Of a stretch of DNA of 9,928 nt, positions 6,540 to 9,928 are shown piece by piece. Position 1 is the stretch's first letter. Every line of letters starts with the position of its first letter. A program made the translations under genes and the position numbers. The DNA lies in NCBI GenBank assembly GCA_002398365.1, contig DGYK01000052.1:1-9928 (forward strand), in the 5' to 3' direction. The notes under the pieces were generated by a model. The model saw only the letters and a program-made list of their open reading frames with translations, did not search any database and was not told the origin of the DNA. This DNA is from Flammeovirgaceae bacterium UBA5008. GTDB taxonomy: Bacteria; Bacteroidota; Bacteroidia; Cytophagales; Cyclobacteriaceae.

Positions 6540-7484
6540 TCATTTCCCTCGCATGATTTGATCAAACAAAATTTCATTAAACAGTTTCGCTTGCTCCATG
6601 TGCGGAAGATGACCTGCCTTTGGAATCACATTCAATTGAGCACTCGGAAATCGGGTAGTCAAGTTACCACGAACATCATTTAAAACCACTACCGTATCAT
6701 GTTCGCCCCAAATGGCAAAAACCGGAACTTTAGCTTCCGCAATCTTTTGATGCTCGGCCACCAAAGGTGTTCTGTTTTTGCGGGTAGAAATTATCGCCCG
6801 CACAAAACCTTTAAACTTCATGATGTCTTCATATTTCTTATCCCATCCCCGAAAAGGGATTGAATCATAAAAATCACTAAGCTGGCCTTTACCCATCTTC
6901 GGATAGTTCTCGCTTCTTTTAAATTCTTCTATTTCTTTCTCTGTCACTGCAGCCGGGTGTTGCGGATTTTCAACCGGATTTTCAAAACTGACAGCATCCA
7001 CATACACCAGATTTTTAACGCGCGTTGGAAACTGCGCGGCAAATGAGGTGATGGCTCGCCCTCCGTCAGAAAGTCCCACCAAAGTTATCGGAGTCGAAAT
7101 TTTCAATGAGTCCAACAACTCATGAAGTTGGTTTGTAAACAAAGCAACATCATAAACAGCCTCAGGATTATCAGAGAAACCACGCCCGAAATTGTCATAT
7201 CGTAGTGTAGAATACCCGCGCTGGCTCGCAGCATGAAAAGTAGAATCCCAAATGTACGATGGAACCGAAAACCCATGCACCAATACCAACACCGTATCTG
7301 CCTGCGGGTTGCTCCACTCGTAATAGGTATAACCCTGACTTAGCTTTGTGAAAGCGCCTGTTTTGATCTCAGCTCGGAATGAACTGTCTTTGGTGATCGT
7401 TTCGAAATCAGTGGTCGTTTTTTTAGACTTACAACTCACTACCATCAATCCGATAGCTAACAATGAAATAGATAGAATACGCAT
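6540..7484 (-). CDS. Alpha/beta-hydrolase fold lipoprotein
   Basis: Predicted lipid-anchored serine hydrolase of the cell envelope; the substrate (ester, lactone or similar) is unknown. The ATG at 7484 begins a lipoprotein signal peptide, MRILSISLLAIGLMVVSC, with lipobox V-V-S-C and lipidated Cys18. K-S-K-K follows, so there is no acidic surface-export signal, and a periplasm-facing location is more likely (inference). The fold and triad are complete: oxyanion strand L-V-H-G-F (68-72), Y-D-N-F-G-R-G-F-S (96-104), nucleophile elbow G-L-S-D-G (137-141, Ser139), acid Asp263 in I-W-G-E-H-D, and His292 in A-G-H-L-P-H. A cap of about 70 residues lies between strands 6 and 7 (around 165-250). Length, 314 residues, is normal for the family plus a signal peptide. 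It is divergent from ispG and convergent with the dehydrogenase, so probably monocistronic. Confidence 0.9.
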   Translation of the reverse strand: MRILSISLLAIGLMVVSCKSKKTTTDFETITKDSSFRAEIKTGAFTKLSQGYTYYEWSNPQADTVLVLVHGFSVPSYIWDSTFHAASQRGYSTLRYDNFGRGFSDNPEAVYDVALFTNQLHELLDSLKISTPITLVGLSDGGRAITSFAAQFPTRVKNLVYVDAVSFENPVENPQHPAAVTEKEIEEFKRSENYPKMGKGQLSDFYDSIPFRGWDKKYEDIMKFKGFVRAIISTRKNRTPLVAEHQKIAEAKVPVFAIWGEHDTVVVLNDVRGNLTTRFPSAQLNVIPKAGHLPHMEQAKLFNEILFDQIMRGK

Positions 7485-7606
7485 AATTATATGGAAAGCT
7501 GAAAGCTACCAATCCGTGCAGGCAACAACAAGTCGCCAGCCCGATTTTAACAAGTATTTAACCCGAGGACAATCAGTTTTTTGGGTAAACAATACCACCT
7601 TTTTGG

Positions 7607-7640
7607 TTGTTAAAACAACAGCTAAAATTCGGTAACTTTG
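7607..7640 (+). promoter_or_regulatory. Bacteroidota-type promoter for ispG, with an internal dyad
   Basis: TAACTTTG at 7633-7640 matches the -7 consensus TAnnTTTG exactly, and a TTG at 7607-7609 gives a 23-base spacer, at the long end of the accepted range. Transcription would begin about ten bases before the ATG at 7657, giving a very short leader. A dyad, GTTGTT (7606-7611) and AACAAC (7614-7619), overlaps the upstream element and could be a protein-binding site. No regulator is evident. Confidence 0.45.
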
Positions 7641-7656
7641 TCCTTTCTCTAGTCGC

Positions 7657-9618
7657 ATGGTGAATACGCAGGTAGAACAACTCAAACTTTATTGCAATAG
7701 CCTTGTCAGTTACAGCCGCAGAAAAACGCGTGAAGTAACCATAGGCGATGTGCCACTCGGTGGCAACAACCCGATTCGGGTGCAATCCATGACCACGGTA
7801 GACACAATGGACACCATCGGCTCAGTAGAGCAGGTGATTCGGATGGTGGATGCTGGCTGCGAATATGTGCGCATTACCGCTCCCAGCTTAAAAGAAGCGC
7901 AGAATTTAGAAGCCATCAAAAAGGAATTGCGTTTGCGCGGATATACAGTTCCCTTAATTGCCGATATTCACTTTACACCAAATGCTGCCGAGCTTGCAGC
8001 ACGCCTCGTAGAAAAGGTGAGAATCAATCCGGGCAACTATGCCGACAAAAAACGCTTCGAAGAAATAGAATACACCGATGCCGCCTATCAGGCGGAGCTC
8101 GATCGCATTCGCGAAAAGTTTACACCCCTCGTAAAAATTTGTAAAGAGTATGGCACCGCGATGCGCATCGGCACGAACCATGGTTCGCTCTCCGATCGGA
8201 TCATGAGCCGCTATGGCGACACTCCGCTGGGTATGGTTGAGTCGGCCTTGGAGTTTTTGCGCGTGTGCGAAGATTTGAACTATTACAACATTGTGCTTTC
8301 GATGAAGTCGAGCAACCCACAAGTGATGGTACAAGCGTACCGGTTGTTGGTTCAAAAATTAAATGAAGAAAAGTTTCAGCCCTACCCACTACACTTAGGC
8401 GTAACCGAAGCCGGAGATGGCGAAGATGGCCGCATCAAATCTTCAGTCGGCATCGGCACTTTGTTAGAAGATGGGCTGGGAGACACCGTTCGTGTATCAC
8501 TCACCGAAGAACCCGAAGCGGAAGTGCCGGTGGCGCAAGAGTTGGTGAATCGATATACATCGCGCAAGACATCCATAGCCATTCCGGAGATTACAGAGTA
8601 TCCAATTAATCCGTTCGAATACAAACGGAGAGAAACACACGAGGTGGGCAACATCGGTGGTCACCAGGTGCCGCGCGTAGTAGCCGACTTTTCAGCAAAA
8701 CAAAAAATTACACCTCCTTCTTTATTCTCATTGGGCTATCACTATTCTGTTCCGTTGGATAAATGGAACATTGCTGACATGGCGTGCGATTACATTTTCG
8801 CCAATGAAACAGTCATTGATTTTGAAATTCCGGGAACGCTCGGTATCATTTATTCGCACGCAATTTGGTTGACGCAAAAGAAAAAAGACCGCACCTATCC
8901 ATTCATAAAAGTTCAAGACTATCTGAAAGGTGTTGAGCTATCTACGCGTATCAATTTTGTGTATGCAAAGCTGTCCGATCTGAACATCGATTTGATCCAG
9001 CGATTAAAAAGCGACACCACAGCAGTTCTTTTGATTGATACCTACAACGATCATGGCATGGCCGAACAGCGCAGACTGTTTGTGGATTTACTTTTGAATG
9101 ATTGTAAGACTCCGGTGATTATTGGTCGTGCTTACCGCGATTTAAAACCTGATCAATTGCAAATTTATTCTGCTACGGATGTAGGAGGTTTGCTCATCGA
9201 TGGCTTAGGTGATGGTATATTTTTAGCTGCTGAAAACTGCGGCCCGGATAAAGTCGTCAACGAAACAGCATTTAATATTCTACAAGCTACGCGCACGCGT
9301 ATTTCAAAAACAGAATACATCTCGTGCCCCTCGTGCGGAAGAACACTATTTGATTTACAAGAAACCACAGCAAAAATACGAAGCAGAACAAGCCATCTGA
9401 AAGGAGTGAAGATTGGTATCATGGGTTGCATTGTAAACGGCCCCGGTGAAATGGCCGATGCCGATTATGGTTATGTTGGTTCTGGACCGGGTCGCATTAC
9501 CCTGTACAAAGGAAAAGAAGTAGTGAAGAAAAATGTACCCACGGCCCAAGCGGTAGATGAATTGATCAATCTGATACGAGATGGTGGAGATTGGATAGAA
9601 GTACCTGGTACTGTTTAG
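7657..9618 (+). CDS. ispG: 4-hydroxy-3-methylbut-2-enyl diphosphate synthase, long form
   Basis: Iron-sulphur enzyme of the MEP isoprenoid pathway, reducing methylerythritol cyclodiphosphate to hydroxymethylbutenyl diphosphate in the cytoplasm. The 653 residues have the three-domain layout known from Bacteroidota, Chlamydiae and plants: an N-terminal TIM barrel (about 20-290, with N-P-I-R-V-Q-S-M-T-T, I-A-D-I-H-F and R-I-N-P-G-N), an inserted domain absent from the short form (about 300-540), and a C-terminal reductase-like [4Fe-4S] domain (about 550-645). Cluster ligands are Cys557 and Cys560 (S-C-P-S-C-G-R-T), Cys591 (M-G-C-I-V-N-G-P-G-E) and Glu598. All catalytic motifs are intact. ATG 7657 fits the family N-terminus (S-Y-S-R-R-K-T-R-E-V follows) and a promoter-like sequence just upstream. 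The small DUF6728-like gene follows after 23 bases and is probably co-transcribed. Confidence 0.97.
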   Translation: MVNTQVEQLKLYCNSLVSYSRRKTREVTIGDVPLGGNNPIRVQSMTTVDTMDTIGSVEQVIRMVDAGCEYVRITAPSLKEAQNLEAIKKELRLRGYTVPLIADIHFTPNAAELAARLVEKVRINPGNYADKKRFEEIEYTDAAYQAELDRIREKFTPLVKICKEYGTAMRIGTNHGSLSDRIMSRYGDTPLGMVESALEFLRVCEDLNYYNIVLSMKSSNPQVMVQAYRLLVQKLNEEKFQPYPLHLGVTEAGDGEDGRIKSSVGIGTLLEDGLGDTVRVSLTEEPEAEVPVAQELVNRYTSRKTSIAIPEITEYPINPFEYKRRETHEVGNIGGHQVPRVVADFSAKQKITPPSLFSLGYHYSVPLDKWNIADMACDYIFANETVIDFEIPGTLGIIYSHAIWLTQKKKDRTYPFIKVQDYLKGVELSTRINFVYAKLSDLNIDLIQRLKSDTTAVLLIDTYNDHGMAEQRRLFVDLLLNDCKTPVIIGRAYRDLKPDQLQIYSATDVGGLLIDGLGDGIFLAAENCGPDKVVNETAFNILQATRTRISKTEYISCPSCGRTLFDLQETTAKIRSRTSHLKGVKIGIMGCIVNGPGEMADADYGYVGSGPGRITLYKGKEVVKKNVPTAQAVDELINLIRDGGDWIEVPGTV

Positions 9619-9641
9619 GTCGGTAAAATAAACTGAAGTGT

Positions 9642-9848
9642 ATGCAAAACGAAACACAAGAAAAACCAAAAGGCAATTCGTTGAAAGAATTCTTTGCACT
9701 AGGAGAGGTAGGTGGATATTTCTTTCGGAAAAAAGACCCAAATCGGCCATCCAATATCAATATCAAAATGATGCATGGAATCAACAAACTTTCTATTGCT
9801 ATATTTTTAGCAGCCGTGGCTTATTTGGTCATTAAAAGATTTGTATGA
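9642..9848 (+). CDS. Small DUF6728-like membrane protein
   Basis: A 68-residue protein with a charged, soluble N-terminal half and one C-terminal membrane helix (L-S-I-A-I-F-L-A-A-V-A-Y-L-V-I, about residues 50-64), ending K-R-F-V. The central E-F-F-A-L-G-E-V-G-G-Y-F-F-R-K-K-D-P-N block followed by M-M-H-G-I-N-K is what I recall for DUF6728, a family of short Bacteroidota proteins of unknown function. The assignment is from memory. The ATG is 23 bases past the ispG stop, on the same strand, so it is probably the second gene of that operon. An overlapping frame (9638-9835) encodes a less protein-like sequence and is rejected. No function can be proposed beyond membrane association. Confidence 0.8.
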   Translation: MQNETQEKPKGNSLKEFFALGEVGGYFFRKKDPNRPSNINIKMMHGINKLSIAIFLAAVAYLVIKRFV

Positions 9849-9860
9849 ACATCGGCACTT

Positions 9861-9928
9861 TTCAAAGCTACTGCTTAGCTAAGGAAATTCCTCGGTGACC
9901 CCTTTCTTAGCTAAGCAGTAGCTTTGAA
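9861..9928. repeat. Long near-perfect inverted repeat at the window end
   Basis: Two 26-base arms, 9861-9886 and 9903-9928, are reverse complements apart from one position (G9884 against T9905), which would be a G-U pair in RNA. The loop is 16 bases (9887-9902). Each arm also contains a perfect 10-base palindrome, CTTAGCTAAG, at 9874-9883 and 9906-9915. It begins 12 bases after the stop of the small membrane-protein gene. A strong terminator, possibly bidirectional, is the simplest reading, but any following T-run lies outside the window. A small mobile or dispersed palindromic repeat, or a fold-back artefact at a sequence end, cannot be excluded. Confidence 0.85.

Noticed and set aside
7494..7507. 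Tandem 7-base repeat GAAAGCT-GAAAGCT upstream of the hydrolase gene
   Set aside because: Only two short copies, with no promoter consensus around them. Too little to distinguish from chance, although it may overlap the leader of the hydrolase mRNA.
9355..9750. Antisense frames across the ispG 3' end and the small membrane-protein gene (9355-9750 and 9566-9787, - strand)
   Set aside because: They overlap the conserved [4Fe-4S] domain coding of ispG, and the translations resemble no known family.

Overview
The window looks like chromosomal DNA from a member of the Bacteroidota, probably Cytophagales-like. The evidence is a TonB-dependent receptor followed by a DUF4249-type lipoprotein and an MG2/plug-like periplasmic protein, the long three-domain form of IspG, a small membrane protein resembling DUF6728, the absence of clear Shine-Dalgarno sequences, and promoter-like TAnnTTTG elements. 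The genus cannot be fixed from the sequence alone.

Layout. (1) Bases 1-4050, + strand: a tightly packed cell-envelope operon containing the C-terminal barrel of a TonB-dependent receptor (cut by the left edge), a DUF4249-like lipoprotein, and a 773-residue exported protein with macroglobulin-like domains and a TonB-plug-like segment but no barrel. By eye this part is AT-richer than the rest. (2) Bases 4052-5544, - strand: an MlaF-like ABC ATPase and an MlaE-like permease, a lipid-transport pair that converges on the first operon with a single base between the stop codons. (3) Bases 5590-6294, + strand: a short-chain dehydrogenase/reductase, divergent from the permease. (4) Bases 6295-6539: a convergent intergenic region with a GC-rich, internally duplicated, hairpin-forming element of non-coding character. 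(5) Bases 6540-7484, - strand: an alpha/beta-hydrolase lipoprotein. (6) Bases 7485-7656: a divergent promoter region with a good Bacteroidota-type promoter for ispG. (7) Bases 7657-9848, + strand: ispG and a small DUF6728-like membrane protein. (8) Bases 9861-9928: a long, nearly perfect inverted repeat ending exactly at the window edge.

How the genes fit together. The first operon probably forms one outer-membrane uptake unit: a barrel transporter, a lipoprotein partner that may be surface-exposed, and a periplasmic protein carrying a plug-like module. MlaE and MlaF would energise lipid movement between the membranes; no MlaD substrate-binding partner is present here. IspG supplies isoprenoid precursors through the MEP pathway. 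The remaining genes are individual metabolic or envelope genes.

No defence island, phage, transposase, CRISPR array, tRNA or rRNA is visible. The items most worth a second look are the duplicated structured element at 6308-6408, the terminal inverted repeat, and the barrel-less plug-like protein paired with DUF4249.
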